A stretch of 64,000 bases of DNA from Streptomyces abyssalis (GTDB taxonomy: Bacteria; Actinomycetota; Actinomycetes; Streptomycetales; Streptomycetaceae), in the NCBI RefSeq assembly GCF_001751365.1, contig NZ_LJGT01000036.1, positions 1-64,000 on the forward strand. The letters run 5' to 3'. Position numbers and translations under genes: made by a program. Within the stretch, counting starts at the first letter, position 1. Every line of letters starts with the position of its first letter. This document shows positions 26,517 through 35,501 of this stretch, piece after piece. The notes beneath the pieces are model-generated. The model was not told the origin of the DNA and searched no databases. It worked only from the letters and a program-made list of their open reading frames with translations.

Positions 26517-27977
26517 TCAGCGCCCCGTCTCCGGGCTGAGCCGTCCGCGCACCGCGCTCTGCACTCCGGCTTCCTCCGCGGGATCGGCGGCGAGCCTCCG
26601 CAGCCGTTCGACAACCCGCTCGTCCCCGGTCGCGGCGGACTCCGCGGCGAGCGCGCGAGTCGTCTCCTCGCAGTCCCACAGGCATTCCACGGCGAAGCCC
26701 GCCGCGAAAGAGGGGTCCGTCAGGGCGAGCGCTCCGGCCGCGCGGCCGCGCAGCTGCGAGGAGGACGTCTCCCGGTAGATGTGCCGCAGCACCGGCGCCG
26801 CGCAGTCCACGCCGAGCCGGCCCACTCCGTCCACCAGCGGCCACAGCGCCTCGCTGTCGGGGCCTTCCTTCCGTACGGTCCGGCGCAGGGCGCTCAGCAC
26901 GGCCCGGGCGTCCTGCGCACCGCCGCGGCACGCGAGCATCTCGGCGGCGGCGGTCGTGAGGCACTCGGGCAGCGCCCCCTCGGGCGCTGCCGCCCACTGC
27001 CGGGCACGCACGATCGCCGCCGTGCTGCGCATCCGCGCGAACGCGCACAGCGCGGCTTCGACGACGGTGGCGCCGGGGTCGGCGGCGGCCAGCTCGATGA
27101 GGCCGAGCACGTCGGGGTCGGCCCGGTCGGCGAGATGACGCAGCGCGGCGGCGCGTGCGGCCTCGCGCTGCGAGCGGGCCGCGGTCAGCAGTTCCTCACG
27201 GTCCTCAGGGCCCGCAACGGCGGAGAGGCACCGGGCGGCTGCCGCCTCGCGGTGCACTCGCGGATGCTGTTCGAATCCGTCCTGTGCCCAGTCGAGAACC
27301 TCGCGCACGCTCCAGCCCGGACGGGGGCCCTGCGCCTGCATCTGGCGCTGCCAGCGGTCGAAGCAGCCCTGTTCGCGCACCCGCAGCAGCCGCTCCGCCT
27401 GCTCGGGACGGGCCTCGTCCTCGGCCCACAGCCGCCAGGGGCGCGGCTCGAAGGCGTCCCGGGCCGCCGCGGCCAGCTCGGCGTCGCCTTCCGCCGTACC
27501 GGGGAAGCGGGCGAGGACTGCGGGGCCCAGCCCGCGCAGACCGGCGTCGTCGTCGCGGACGGCCAGCTCGTCCAGTGCCCACTGCCAGTTGGCCCCCGAA
27601 GCGGCATATCTGCGCAGGAGCGCCCTCGCGGCGGCGTCGTCGTAGGAGGCGAGGTGGCCGAGCACGGACAGCGCCAGCCCCGTGCGCGCCTCGCGGTCGC
27701 CGCCGGGCGGGAGTTGGTCCTCGGGAGCGAAGAGATGTTCCTCGATGTCGTCGAGTGAGGCGTCGAGCTCCATGTGGAGCCGCGCGTAGTAGAGCGAACG
27801 GTTCTCGATCCGCCAGTCCCGCCGGGGGTCGTGGAGCACGCACTGCCTCAGCGCGGCGAGCGCCTCGGCGCGAGGCGCCGCCAGCGCGTGCAGCGTGCCG
27901 TCGCCGCGGCCCCTCTGAAGGAGGCCGAGCAGCGTGCCGCTGGGCGCTATGTCTGAATCGACGGAATCGACGAACAT
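26517..27977 (-). CDS. HEAT-repeat-like adaptor protein
   Basis: A 486-residue, all-helical, Ala/Arg/Leu/Glu-rich protein. From about residue 230 on it shows repeated two-helix units, for example EAARAAALRHLADRADPDVLGLIELAAADPG type repeats, in the manner of HEAT/armadillo repeats. No enzyme motif, signal peptide or membrane segment is visible. It lies upstream of the kleisin-like gene on the same strand with a 280-bp gap, so co-transcription with the SMC genes is possible but unproven. HEAT proteins are partners of eukaryotic condensin, which makes the neighbourhood worth noting. The start may be ATG 27977 or ATG 27989; both have poor ribosome sites. Confidence 0.7.
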   Translation of the reverse strand: MFVDSVDSDIAPSGTLLGLLQRGRGDGTLHALAAPRAEALAALRQCVLHDPRRDWRIENRSLYYARLHMELDASLDDIEEHLFAPEDQLPPGGDREARTGLALSVLGHLASYDDAAARALLRRYAASGANWQWALDELAVRDDDAGLRGLGPAVLARFPGTAEGDAELAAAARDAFEPRPWRLWAEDEARPEQAERLLRVREQGCFDRWQRQMQAQGPRPGWSVREVLDWAQDGFEQHPRVHREAAAARCLSAVAGPEDREELLTAARSQREAARAAALRHLADRADPDVLGLIELAAADPGATVVEAALCAFARMRSTAAIVRARQWAAAPEGALPECLTTAAAEMLACRGGAQDARAVLSALRRTVRKEGPDSEALWPLVDGVGRLGVDCAAPVLRHIYRETSSSQLRGRAAGALALTDPSFAAGFAVECLWDCEETTRALAAESAATGDERVVERLRRLAADPAEEAGVQSAVRGRLSPETGR

Positions 27978-28303
27978 AAGGGTCAGCATCCGGTGCGGGG
28001 TGTTCGACTGGCAACGGGATTTCCGTTGACCAGCATCCTTGCCGGTGGTCGCGGTTCTACTCCTGCTCCTGGCACGGCGCACAAGCGGAATGGCGGGACC
28101 GCCAGTACGGGCCGGGAGCTTACCCTCACTCCCCTCCGCGTGCCCCTCCGCCCGGACGAGCGCTCCGCCCGCACCTCGCCCCGGCGGGAGAGCCGCATAT
28201 GTCCGGTGCACCACCCGGCCGGGTATCGCGAAACCACTTACGGACAGTCGCAGGCTGTGCAACAGTCGTAACCGAGCCCTCACTTCCCGTATCGGAGACC
28301 TCG
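27978..28303. other. Divergent intergenic region with palindrome
   Basis: No gene is seen. CAACGG-GATTT-CCGTTG at 28012-28028 is a perfect 6-bp inverted repeat 35 bp upstream of the HEAT-repeat gene, overlapping a TTGACC that could be a -35 box for the opposite direction. The remainder is featureless GC-rich sequence leading to the GGAG ribosome site of the phosphatase gene. Confidence 0.45.
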
Positions 28304-29791
28304 ATGCCCTCCCACCTCGATGCGGACCGTCCGGCCCCTCAGCCGCCCGAACGCGGCGCGCTCGACGCCCTCATCACGCAGGCGCGGCATCTGCGCGGCG
28401 GGATCGACGCCGTGCGTCCGCGCTCGGCGGACGAGGACGCGCAGGGAGTGGAGGACCCGGCCCGGCGCTGGCAGCGCGCGCTGTGCGATCTCGCCGCCCA
28501 CCAGCTCGACGACCTCGGCCAGCACCTCGGGCAGCTCCGCGCGGGCGCGCCCGCGCAGCCGGACCCGCAGGGCGGCCCGCCTCCGGGCGAGGGTTCCGTC
28601 ACGGCCGGTGCGGCGCGACCGGCGGCGCCCGCCGGCAGAGCGGGCAGCGCGGAGTGGAACCTGCTCACGGACGAGGTGTCCTGGTCGGAGGAGCTGTACG
28701 GCATCTTCGGACGCACCCCAGGGGAGGGCCCCCTCTCCCTGGACGAACTGCCCTCGTGGGTGCTTCCCGAGGACCAGCCGCTGCTGGCCGCCGCCGTGAC
28801 GGGCTGCCTCGTCGACGGAAGGCCCATCGACCAGGAGTTCCGCATCATGCGGCCGGACGGCGCCGTGCGCAGCCTCCATCTGCTGGGTGAGCCGGTGCTC
28901 GACGGCCACGGCGGCACCGCCGCGATGTGGGCCGTGCTGCGCGACGTCAGCTCGCTGCGCCGCAGCGAGCTCGCCGTGCGTGAGAGCCGCGAGACGGTGC
29001 GGCACGAGCGTCACGCGGCACAGGCCGAGCGCAGGCTCGCGGCGGAGCTGCAGGAGACGGTGCTTCCGCCGCTGCGCGGCTCCCGGCGCATCGACGGCGG
29101 CGGTTCCGGCCGTACGGGCGGCCAGGGGGCGCTCGACATCGCCTCGCACTACCTGCCGTCCCCCACCAGCACCATGATCGGCGGCGACTGGTACGACGCC
29201 CTGGAGCTCCCCGGCGGGACCACCCTGCTCTCCGCCGGGGATCTCACCGGGCACGGTGTCGCCGCGGCCTCGGCCATGGCGATGCTGCTGGGCGCGGTAC
29301 GGGGGATGGCCTTCGCGGGGGTGGAGCCCGGCGCGCTGATGGGTCATCTGAACGACCTGCTGGAGGCCTCGGCGCAGCCCGCTCTCGGCAGCGCCGTGTG
29401 CGGCCGCTATGACCCGCGCGACCGCACCTTCACCTGGTCCCAGGCGGGACATCCGGCACCGGTCGTCTTCCGCGGCGCCGCCGGCCGGGCGCTGCGGCCG
29501 CCGCAGGGCGTGCTGCTCGGTGCGACACCGGGCGCCGCCTACGGGCAGCGCACCGAAGTGCTGCGGCCCGGCGACCTGTTGGTGCTGCACACCGACGAAC
29601 TCGCCCCTCGCGTGGGGCCGTCGGGCACGGCGGCCGCGCAGGGCACCGCGCCGGAGCGGCTGCTGGCACTCGCGGAGCGCTTCGCCGGGGCGCGGTCGGC
29701 GCAGGAGTGCGTGCAGACACTCGTCGACGAGTTCGGCGGCCGCGAACGCGAGGGCGACGCCTGTGTGCTGGTCGCCCGCGTGACCGGCTGA
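28304..29791 (+). CDS. PAS-domain PP2C/SpoIIE-type serine phosphatase
   Basis: A cytoplasmic regulatory phosphatase of 495 residues. Order: variable helical N-terminus, PAS fold at about 117-225 (NLLTDEVSWSEELYGIFG), a short coiled coil (about 225-258), then a SpoIIE/PP2C domain at about 275-495. The metal-binding motifs GGDWYD, GDLTGHG, HTDEL and GDACVLV are present; the usual TDGL reads TDEL. In streptomycetes such proteins dephosphorylate anti-anti-sigma factors and so control sigma-B/F-like factors. No anti-sigma gene is adjacent, so its partner is encoded elsewhere. The ATG at 28304 has GGAG seven bases upstream. Confidence 0.9.
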   Translation: MPSHLDADRPAPQPPERGALDALITQARHLRGGIDAVRPRSADEDAQGVEDPARRWQRALCDLAAHQLDDLGQHLGQLRAGAPAQPDPQGGPPPGEGSVTAGAARPAAPAGRAGSAEWNLLTDEVSWSEELYGIFGRTPGEGPLSLDELPSWVLPEDQPLLAAAVTGCLVDGRPIDQEFRIMRPDGAVRSLHLLGEPVLDGHGGTAAMWAVLRDVSSLRRSELAVRESRETVRHERHAAQAERRLAAELQETVLPPLRGSRRIDGGGSGRTGGQGALDIASHYLPSPTSTMIGGDWYDALELPGGTTLLSAGDLTGHGVAAASAMAMLLGAVRGMAFAGVEPGALMGHLNDLLEASAQPALGSAVCGRYDPRDRTFTWSQAGHPAPVVFRGAAGRALRPPQGVLLGATPGAAYGQRTEVLRPGDLLVLHTDELAPRVGPSGTAAAQGTAPERLLALAERFAGARSAQECVQTLVDEFGGREREGDACVLVARVTG

Positions 29792-30063
29792 CGGCAACTC
29801 ACGGGGCCCGCGGCCCTGTTGAAGCGGTCGCGGGGAGCCGCGCGGGGAGCGGCGCAGGGAGCGCGGCATTCGGGACGGCAGAGAAGAAAACACCCGTGCG
29901 CGTTCATTTGTTGGAGTCAGAACGCTCTCTCTTGACGTCACGTTTCTTCAACGCGAAGCTTTCGCTCGCCCTGGACGTGACCGTCCGACCCGACGGCTTC
30001 ACGTGGTGAACTCATCCGGGCGCGGCCGCAGGCCCGTCCCCGTTCCTCTCCTCTGGAGGATGC
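29792..30063. promoter_or_regulatory. Upstream region of the glucoamylase-type gene
   Basis: Intergenic space with a TTGACG (29932-29937) that could be a -35 box and a palindrome GCGAA-GCT-TTCGC (29953-29965) where the -10 box would be expected. A repressor binding there is plausible, for example a MalR-like LacI protein, since the downstream gene acts on glucans, but this is inference. The ribosome site CTGGAGGA precedes the GTG start. Confidence 0.4.
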
Positions 30064-32280
30064 GTGCGTACCAACTCCCGCCGGAACTTCCTGCGAGCAG
30101 CTCTGGTCGGTGCGTCGGCGGTGGCCGCGCCCGTACCGCTGGCGGGCGTGGCCCGCGCCGAGGGCGCGGACACGCCGGCGGCCGCGAGGGCCTCCGGGGA
30201 GGCGCCCGGCGGTCCCGGGGCGAGCACGGTGTTCACGCCTGCCGACAAGACGGGCTTCGGCACCTCCCGCACGAAGGAGAGCCTCGTGTGGTTCACCCTG
30301 CAGGGCGGCCGCATGAGCGAGACGTACTACCCGGACCTGAGCACCCCCGCCGCCCGCCAGACGCAGCTCGTGGTCACGGACGGCAGGACGTTCGTCGAGC
30401 GTCTCAGCGACGGCGAGTCCCGTACGGAGCTCTGCGGCCGGGACGGGGCCCCCGTCTACCGGCTGACCAGCAAGGGCACCGGCTGGTGCGCCGTCACGCG
30501 GTACGTCACCGACCCGGAGCGGGCAAGCGTGCTCATCGACGTCGACGTGCGCTCCGAAACGAACGCCCCGCTGCGGGTGTTCCTGCTGCACGACCCGTCG
30601 CTCTCCGGGGACGGCGACGACGACAGCGCCTTCCCGCAGGACGGGGCGCTGGTCGCGAAGGACAAGCACGCGGCGAGCGCACTGGTCGCCCACGACGGAT
30701 TCGCCGAGTCCACGGTCGGCTACCTCGGCGTGAACGACGGCTGGAGCGAACTGTCGGAGAACAACGGCAACTTGGAGCACCATTACGCCACGGCGGGCCC
30801 CGGTAACGTCCTGCAGACCGGGCGGCTCCGGATCGACGGACGCACCCGTACCCGGCAGACGGTCGTGCTCGGCTTCGGTGAGAAGCCCGCGGATGCGGTC
30901 AGCACGGCACGGCGCTCGCTCCGCCGGGGCTTCGACGCGGCGGCCCGTGCGTACGAGCGCGGCTGGAGCGACTACCTCGCCGGCCTGCCCGGGACGCCGG
31001 GGAGCCTGCGCACACCGTCCCAACAGGCCCTGTACACCGCGTCCGTTGTGACGCTCGCGGCCGGCGAGGACAAGCGCAACCCGGGGGCGTTCATCGCTTC
31101 TCCGTCCATGCCCTGGGACTTCGCCTCACGCCACGTCGTGCCCGAGACCGGCCCGTACCACCTGGTGTGGCCGCGGGACCAGTACCAGATAGGCACCGGC
31201 CTCCTCGCGGCAGGCGACCGCGCGGCTGCGGAGCGGGCCCTGGACTTCATGCTCAGGACACAGGAGTCCGACGGGCACTGGGCGCAGAACTGCAAGGTCG
31301 ACGGCGAACCGTTCTGGACGAACATCCAACTCGACGAGACCGCGGCACCGATGCTGCTCGCGTGGCTGCTGGACCGCCACGATGCCAGGACCCTGGATCG
31401 CCTCGTCCGGGCCGCGGACTTCATCCTCGGCTTCAAGAGCGAGGAGGGCTACAAGGCGCCCTACAGCCAGCAGGAAAGGTGGGAGGAACAGTCGGGCTAC
31501 TCGCCCTCGACGATCGCCTCCGTGATCGCGGGGCTCGTCTGCCTCGGCGACCTCCTCGAGCGCGGCGGCCAGGGAGAGAAGGCGGCCGAGTACCTCAAGG
31601 CAGCCGACAAATGGCAGAAGTCGGTCGAGGACTGGACGGTGACGACGAAGGGACCCGACTCCTCCGAGCCCTACTATCTGCGGCTCACCAAGAACGGCAA
31701 GCCGGACTCCGGTATGAAGTACGAACTCGGCAACAACATCGAGACGCCCGTCGACCAGCGCACCGTCGTCGACGCCGGGTTCCTGGAGCTCGTGCGGCTG
31801 GGCGTCAAGCGGGCCGACGACCCGGTGATCCTCAACTCCCTCGCCGTGGTGGACCGCAAGCTCGCGGTGGACACTCCTTCCGGCCGGCACTGGTACCGCT
31901 ACTCCGGCGACGGCTACGGCGAGCAGCCGAACGGCGAGCAGTGGACCGTCAACCGTCCCGAGGTGAAGACGACCCACGGGCGGCTGTGGCCCATCTTCTC
32001 CGGCGAGCGCGGTGAGTACGAACTCCTCTGCGGCGACAGGCAGTCGGCGGCCGGGCGGCTGCGCGACATGGCCTCGACGGCCGGCGAGACGCTGATGCTG
32101 CCCGAGCAGGTCTGGGACGACCGGCCGCCGGTGCCGCGTGAGCAGTCCGGCACCGGCACGGCCTCGGCCACGCCGCTCGCGTGGACGCACGCGCAGTACG
32201 TGCGCCTCGCCCGGTCCCTGGAGCGCGGCACTCCGGTGGAGTACCCGACCGTGGTCGCGGAGCGCTATCTGCGCCGCTGA
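30064..32280 (+). CDS. Tat-exported GH15 glucoamylase-type glycosidase (glucan 1,4-alpha-glucosidase)
   Basis: An exo-acting enzyme that removes glucose from alpha-glucans outside the cell. The N-terminus carries a twin-arginine signal (SRRNFLRA, residues 5-12, hydrophobic core, GVARAEG cleavage region near 33). Next come a beta-sandwich domain and an (alpha/alpha)6 barrel with the GH15 motifs YHLVWPRDQYQ, WEEQSGYSPST (general acid Glu) and LPEQVWD (base-side Glu). The length of 738 residues fits bacterial glucoamylase/glucodextranase. GTG start with GGAGGA at good spacing. A glucodextranase specificity cannot be excluded. It converges on the NsdA-like gene. Confidence 0.9.
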   Translation: MRTNSRRNFLRAALVGASAVAAPVPLAGVARAEGADTPAAARASGEAPGGPGASTVFTPADKTGFGTSRTKESLVWFTLQGGRMSETYYPDLSTPAARQTQLVVTDGRTFVERLSDGESRTELCGRDGAPVYRLTSKGTGWCAVTRYVTDPERASVLIDVDVRSETNAPLRVFLLHDPSLSGDGDDDSAFPQDGALVAKDKHAASALVAHDGFAESTVGYLGVNDGWSELSENNGNLEHHYATAGPGNVLQTGRLRIDGRTRTRQTVVLGFGEKPADAVSTARRSLRRGFDAAARAYERGWSDYLAGLPGTPGSLRTPSQQALYTASVVTLAAGEDKRNPGAFIASPSMPWDFASRHVVPETGPYHLVWPRDQYQIGTGLLAAGDRAAAERALDFMLRTQESDGHWAQNCKVDGEPFWTNIQLDETAAPMLLAWLLDRHDARTLDRLVRAADFILGFKSEEGYKAPYSQQERWEEQSGYSPSTIASVIAGLVCLGDLLERGGQGEKAAEYLKAADKWQKSVEDWTVTTKGPDSSEPYYLRLTKNGKPDSGMKYELGNNIETPVDQRTVVDAGFLELVRLGVKRADDPVILNSLAVVDRKLAVDTPSGRHWYRYSGDGYGEQPNGEQWTVNRPEVKTTHGRLWPIFSGERGEYELLCGDRQSAAGRLRDMASTAGETLMLPEQVWDDRPPVPREQSGTGTASATPLAWTHAQYVRLARSLERGTPVEYPTVVAERYLRR

Positions 32281-32317
32281 TCCGGCCCGGCCCGCCGGGG
32301 GGAAGGACCGCTGCCGC

Positions 32318-33850
32318 TCACACCGAGCGCAGCCCCCTGCTCCCCGGCAGCTGGGCCGGCTTGGGCTCGTCGGACAGCTTCGGCCGCCTGGGCTTCCTCG
32401 GCAGCGCGTGCTGGATCTCCTCGCGCAGGTCGGCGACGGTGCCGTGCCCCGCGTACTGACCCGTGAGCCGGTACATCTCGCGCAGCCTGTCCCAGGTGCG
32501 GTGCGAGGAGTTCTCGCCGATGCTGACGAGGGCGAGGCGGGCGTAGCGGTCGGCCTGTTCGGGCTCGTCGGCGATGAAGTAGGCCGAGGCCAGCGAGATC
32601 CAGTCGAAGATCTTCGAGCGCTGCCGCTCCTCGGCCCGCAGCTGGAGGGCCTGCTTGGCGTGCCCCTCCGCCACACGTGCCGCGGCCGGCTCGTGCTCGG
32701 CGAGCGTACGGAAGGCCAGGGCCTCCATGCCGTGCAGATCGGCCTCGTCGAACATCTGCATCCAACTGGGCGGCGGCACATCGCCCTTGTCGGAGGCGAA
32801 GAGGTCCTCCGCCTCCCCGAGCGTCCGCCGCATCTCCTGCCCCCGGCCCATCGACGCCTGCGCCCACGCCTCGATGGTGTGCAGCATCGCGCGCGTACGA
32901 GGCAGGGTCTCCGCGCCGGATCCGGCACGGGCCAGCTTCATCAGGTCCAGTGCGTCGTCCGGGCGTCCGAGGTGCACCATCTGGCGTGCGGCGCGCGAGA
33001 GGGCCTCGCCCGCACGTGGCCTGTCACCCCCCTCGCGGGCCGCATGCGCGGCGATGACGAAGTACTTCTGTGCGGTGGGCTCCAGGCCGACGTCGTGCGA
33101 CATCCACCCGGCGAGGACGGCGAGGTTGGCCGCCACGCCCCACAGCCGCCGCTGCAGACGGTCGGGATGGTGGTAGGCCAGCATCCCGCCCACCTCGTTG
33201 AGCTGGCCGACGACCGCCTTGCGCTGGAGGCCGCCGCCACGTGCGGCGTCCCATGCGCGGAAGACCTCGACCGAGTGCTCGAGAGCCTCGATCTCCTGCG
33301 TTCCCACCGGGGCCGCGTCGTACCTGTCGAGGGCCGCGTGGTCCACGAGGCGCGGATGGCCCGGGTGACCGGGGTGGAGAGTGCCGGCGGCGGAACCGGG
33401 GTCGCCGCGGAGCCAGTCGTACATGGCACTGCTGAGTGCCGATCCTGCGGTGAGTGCGGCGCCCGCGCCCACCAAGCCGCGTCGGTTGAGCATGAGGTCC
33501 ATTCCCGTGAATTCGGTGAGGACCTCGGCCGTCCGATCGGGCGCCCACGGCAGCCCGTCCAGTCCGGACTGCTGCCGTCTGGCCGGCTGCCCCGCCTTGC
33601 TGAACCCGAGGTCCTCGATGGTCACGACACGGCCGAGTCGCTCGGTGAACAGGGCCGCCAGCACCTTCGGCACCGGATCGCGCGGGGTCTCCCCCATGTC
33701 GATCCAACGCCGCACCCGCGAGGTGTCGGTCGCCAGCTGCGCGTGGCCCATGGCCACCGACTGCCGGTTCACGAGCCGCGCGAGCTCGCCCTTGGACCAT
33801 CCGGCGAGGCCGAACAGGTCCGCGAGACGGGTGTTGGGTCCCTTGGTCAC
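32318..33850 (-). CDS. NsdA-like TPR regulatory protein
   Basis: A 510-residue protein with the architecture of NsdA, a Streptomyces negative regulator of sporulation and antibiotic production. The helix-turn-helix-like N-terminus contains GWSKGELARLVNR and TDTSRVRRWID (about 15-50). The rest is TPR-like helices (from about 190: LERYDAAPVG onwards, with QKYFVIAAHAAREGG and DALDLMKLARAG). It is a paralogue-type match to my memory of NsdA, not an identity, so I give no gene symbol. GTG at 33850 is chosen for the GGGGG upstream and loss of similarity before it. Divergent from the TTA-containing gene; repeats in the shared spacer may bind a regulator. Confidence 0.8.
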   Translation of the reverse strand: MTKGPNTRLADLFGLAGWSKGELARLVNRQSVAMGHAQLATDTSRVRRWIDMGETPRDPVPKVLAALFTERLGRVVTIEDLGFSKAGQPARRQQSGLDGLPWAPDRTAEVLTEFTGMDLMLNRRGLVGAGAALTAGSALSSAMYDWLRGDPGSAAGTLHPGHPGHPRLVDHAALDRYDAAPVGTQEIEALEHSVEVFRAWDAARGGGLQRKAVVGQLNEVGGMLAYHHPDRLQRRLWGVAANLAVLAGWMSHDVGLEPTAQKYFVIAAHAAREGGDRPRAGEALSRAARQMVHLGRPDDALDLMKLARAGSGAETLPRTRAMLHTIEAWAQASMGRGQEMRRTLGEAEDLFASDKGDVPPPSWMQMFDEADLHGMEALAFRTLAEHEPAAARVAEGHAKQALQLRAEERQRSKIFDWISLASAYFIADEPEQADRYARLALVSIGENSSHRTWDRLREMYRLTGQYAGHGTVADLREEIQHALPRKPRRPKLSDEPKPAQLPGSRGLRSV

Positions 33851-33874
33851 GTCAAGCCCCCAGGTTCTCGGCTG

Positions 33875-33940
33875 AGTTGACAGTAACCCCCGCTCAACTG
33901 CCCTGCGAGTATTCGCCAGGGTTCGCCAGGGTCCGCCAGA
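33875..33940. promoter_or_regulatory. Inverted repeat and three tandem 10-bp repeats in a divergent promoter region
   Basis: AGTTGA (33875-33880) and TCAACT (33894-33899) form an inverted repeat containing a consensus-like TTGACA at 33877-33882. Just downstream TTCGCCAGGG occurs twice in tandem (33912-33931) followed by a diverged third copy TCCGCCAGA (33932-33940). The spacing of one helical turn suggests binding of a multimeric protein to one face of the DNA. The target could be either the NsdA-like gene or the phosphotransferase-like gene. Confidence 0.5.
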
Positions 33941-34092
33941 TGGTGTGCCACCCGCGCGCGGGTGTCCTGTAGGACCGCGCCACCCCGGTCCCCGTCCGGT
34001 CCGGCCGCGCACTCCCCAGGGTGCCGGCCGCCTCCCCCGGACGGGACCGGCGGGCGCGCAACCCGTCGGCGTACGAAGGGACCCTGCTCACC

Positions 34093-35268
34093 ATGCATCC
34101 AGCGACGTCCGCCGTGTCCGCACCGCTCCGGCCGCTCGGCACGCCGCCCTACGGCGGCGGTTCCCCCGCAGCTCCCTTGAAGGAGGGGTCCGCCGCCCCC
34201 CGTACCGCCCCTCCACGGGCCGGCACCGCACGGGCACGGCTCGCGGGCGGCGCCGCATCCCAACCCGTCAGCGGGAGACTGGACTTGTCCGGGCCACACG
34301 GTGCACAGCTGCGCGCGGCCATCGCCTCCGTCCACCGGATCTGCCCGGAGTTCCACCCGGTGCAGGTGCTGCGCCGCGTCGGCCGCTCGGTGCTGGTGTC
34401 CGGGACGGCAGGGCGGAACGCCGTGGTCGCCAAGTGCCTCGTGGACAAGGGCGATTCGTCCGTCGAACGCTTCCGGCACGAAATAGCGGCCTACCGCACC
34501 TTCGTACGCCACCGGCCCCCGGTCCGGGTGCCGAGGCTGGTGGCCGCCGACCCGGAGGAGTGCGTGCTGGTGATCGAGCGCATGCCGGGCCGCGTGGCGG
34601 CATTACGGCGGCATCTGCTCGACTCCCCGCCGCGCGCCGATCTGCGTGCCGCGCTGGGCGCGTTGTGCAAGGTCAACCTCTGGCATCCGCCGGGTCCGGC
34701 CTTCACCCGCCCGATCGACTATCCCGCGCGGCTCTCCCGGTGTCACCAGCAGGGCCTGCTGACGGACCGTGACCTGGGAGACCTGCAGACCCTGCTGCAC
34801 GGCGTCGCCAAGGCGCACGGCACGGGCGGCGGCGCACCCTGGCAGTTCTGCCACGGCGACGCCCTGCTGACCAACGTTCTGCTCGCTCCGCCGGGCCCCT
34901 CCCTGGTCGACTGGGAGCATGCGGGCTGGTATCTGCCCGGGTACGACCTGGCGACCCTGTGGGTGGTGCTCGGTGACGCACCGATGGCCCGGCGCCACAT
35001 CAGTCAGCTCGCCCAGGCGCAGGGGGCGGCGGCGAGGGACGCGTTCCTGGTGAACCTGATGCTGGTGCTGACGCGCGAGATCCGTACGTACGAGACGGCC
35101 ATCCAGCGCACGATGCGCGAACCTGCCCCGTCCGCTCCCACGGGCGGCGGTCAGGAACGTCCGGGTGCGATGGCCACCGGAGAGCAGCAACGGCTGCTGC
35201 TGCGGCGGCTGCACGACGACTGCGGGCTCGCGCGGCGTGCGGTGCGTGCCGCCGTGGGCACCCGGTAG
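34093..35268 (+). CDS. Aminoglycoside phosphotransferase-like (APH) kinase-fold protein with a TTA codon
   Basis: A 391-residue protein of the APH/choline-kinase fold. Nucleotide-binding region at about 120-170, catalytic loop CHGDALLTN (about 254-262) with the Brenner-type HGD, and metal site LVDWEHAG. Substrate unknown; resistance is not implied, as many family members act on small metabolites or proteins. Codon 171 is TTA (34603-34605), the only in-frame TTA that I found in this window, so translation should depend on the bldA tRNA. The ATG at 34093 has GAAGGGA upstream; the open frame extends to 34021. A strong terminator follows. Confidence 0.8.
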   Translation: MHPATSAVSAPLRPLGTPPYGGGSPAAPLKEGSAAPRTAPPRAGTARARLAGGAASQPVSGRLDLSGPHGAQLRAAIASVHRICPEFHPVQVLRRVGRSVLVSGTAGRNAVVAKCLVDKGDSSVERFRHEIAAYRTFVRHRPPVRVPRLVAADPEECVLVIERMPGRVAALRRHLLDSPPRADLRAALGALCKVNLWHPPGPAFTRPIDYPARLSRCHQQGLLTDRDLGDLQTLLHGVAKAHGTGGGAPWQFCHGDALLTNVLLAPPGPSLVDWEHAGWYLPGYDLATLWVVLGDAPMARRHISQLAQAQGAAARDAFLVNLMLVLTREIRTYETAIQRTMREPAPSAPTGGGQERPGAMATGEQQRLLLRRLHDDCGLARRAVRAAVGTR

Positions 35269-35311
35269 GCGCGGGCCGGCGCAGCGGCCTGCGGGCGGTT
35301 CCGCCCGTCAC

Positions 35312-35351
35312 CTGCGGGGCGTCACCGGTCTGGACAGGTGACGCCCCGCAG
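35312..35351 (+). terminator. Strong 15-bp hairpin terminator
   Basis: CTGCGGGGCGTCACC (35312-35326) pairs perfectly with GGTGACGCCCCGCAG (35337-35351) across a 10-base loop, 44 bp after the stop of the APH-like gene. It isolates this gene from the amidase gene downstream. Confidence 0.9.
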
Positions 35352-35501
35352 ACGTACGGGGACGCCCGTGTGCGCACCCCAACGCACCACGCTGACGTGC
35401 GAATTCTCCTCCGCGTACGGTCATTGACGGATGGTCGGGCAACCGATACCTCTGAGGCCTGCTCGCACCTGTAGCGACGGGCCCAGACCGAGGAGGCCGC
35501 A

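Noticed and set aside
34093..35268. Aminoglycoside resistance gene
   Set aside because: The APH fold is real, but it is shared by many metabolite kinases and there is no resistance context.
35352..35501. c-di-AMP (ydaO) riboswitch ahead of the amidase gene
   Set aside because: Some Streptomyces wall hydrolase genes carry one, but the spacer here is too short and shows none of the conserved elements I know.
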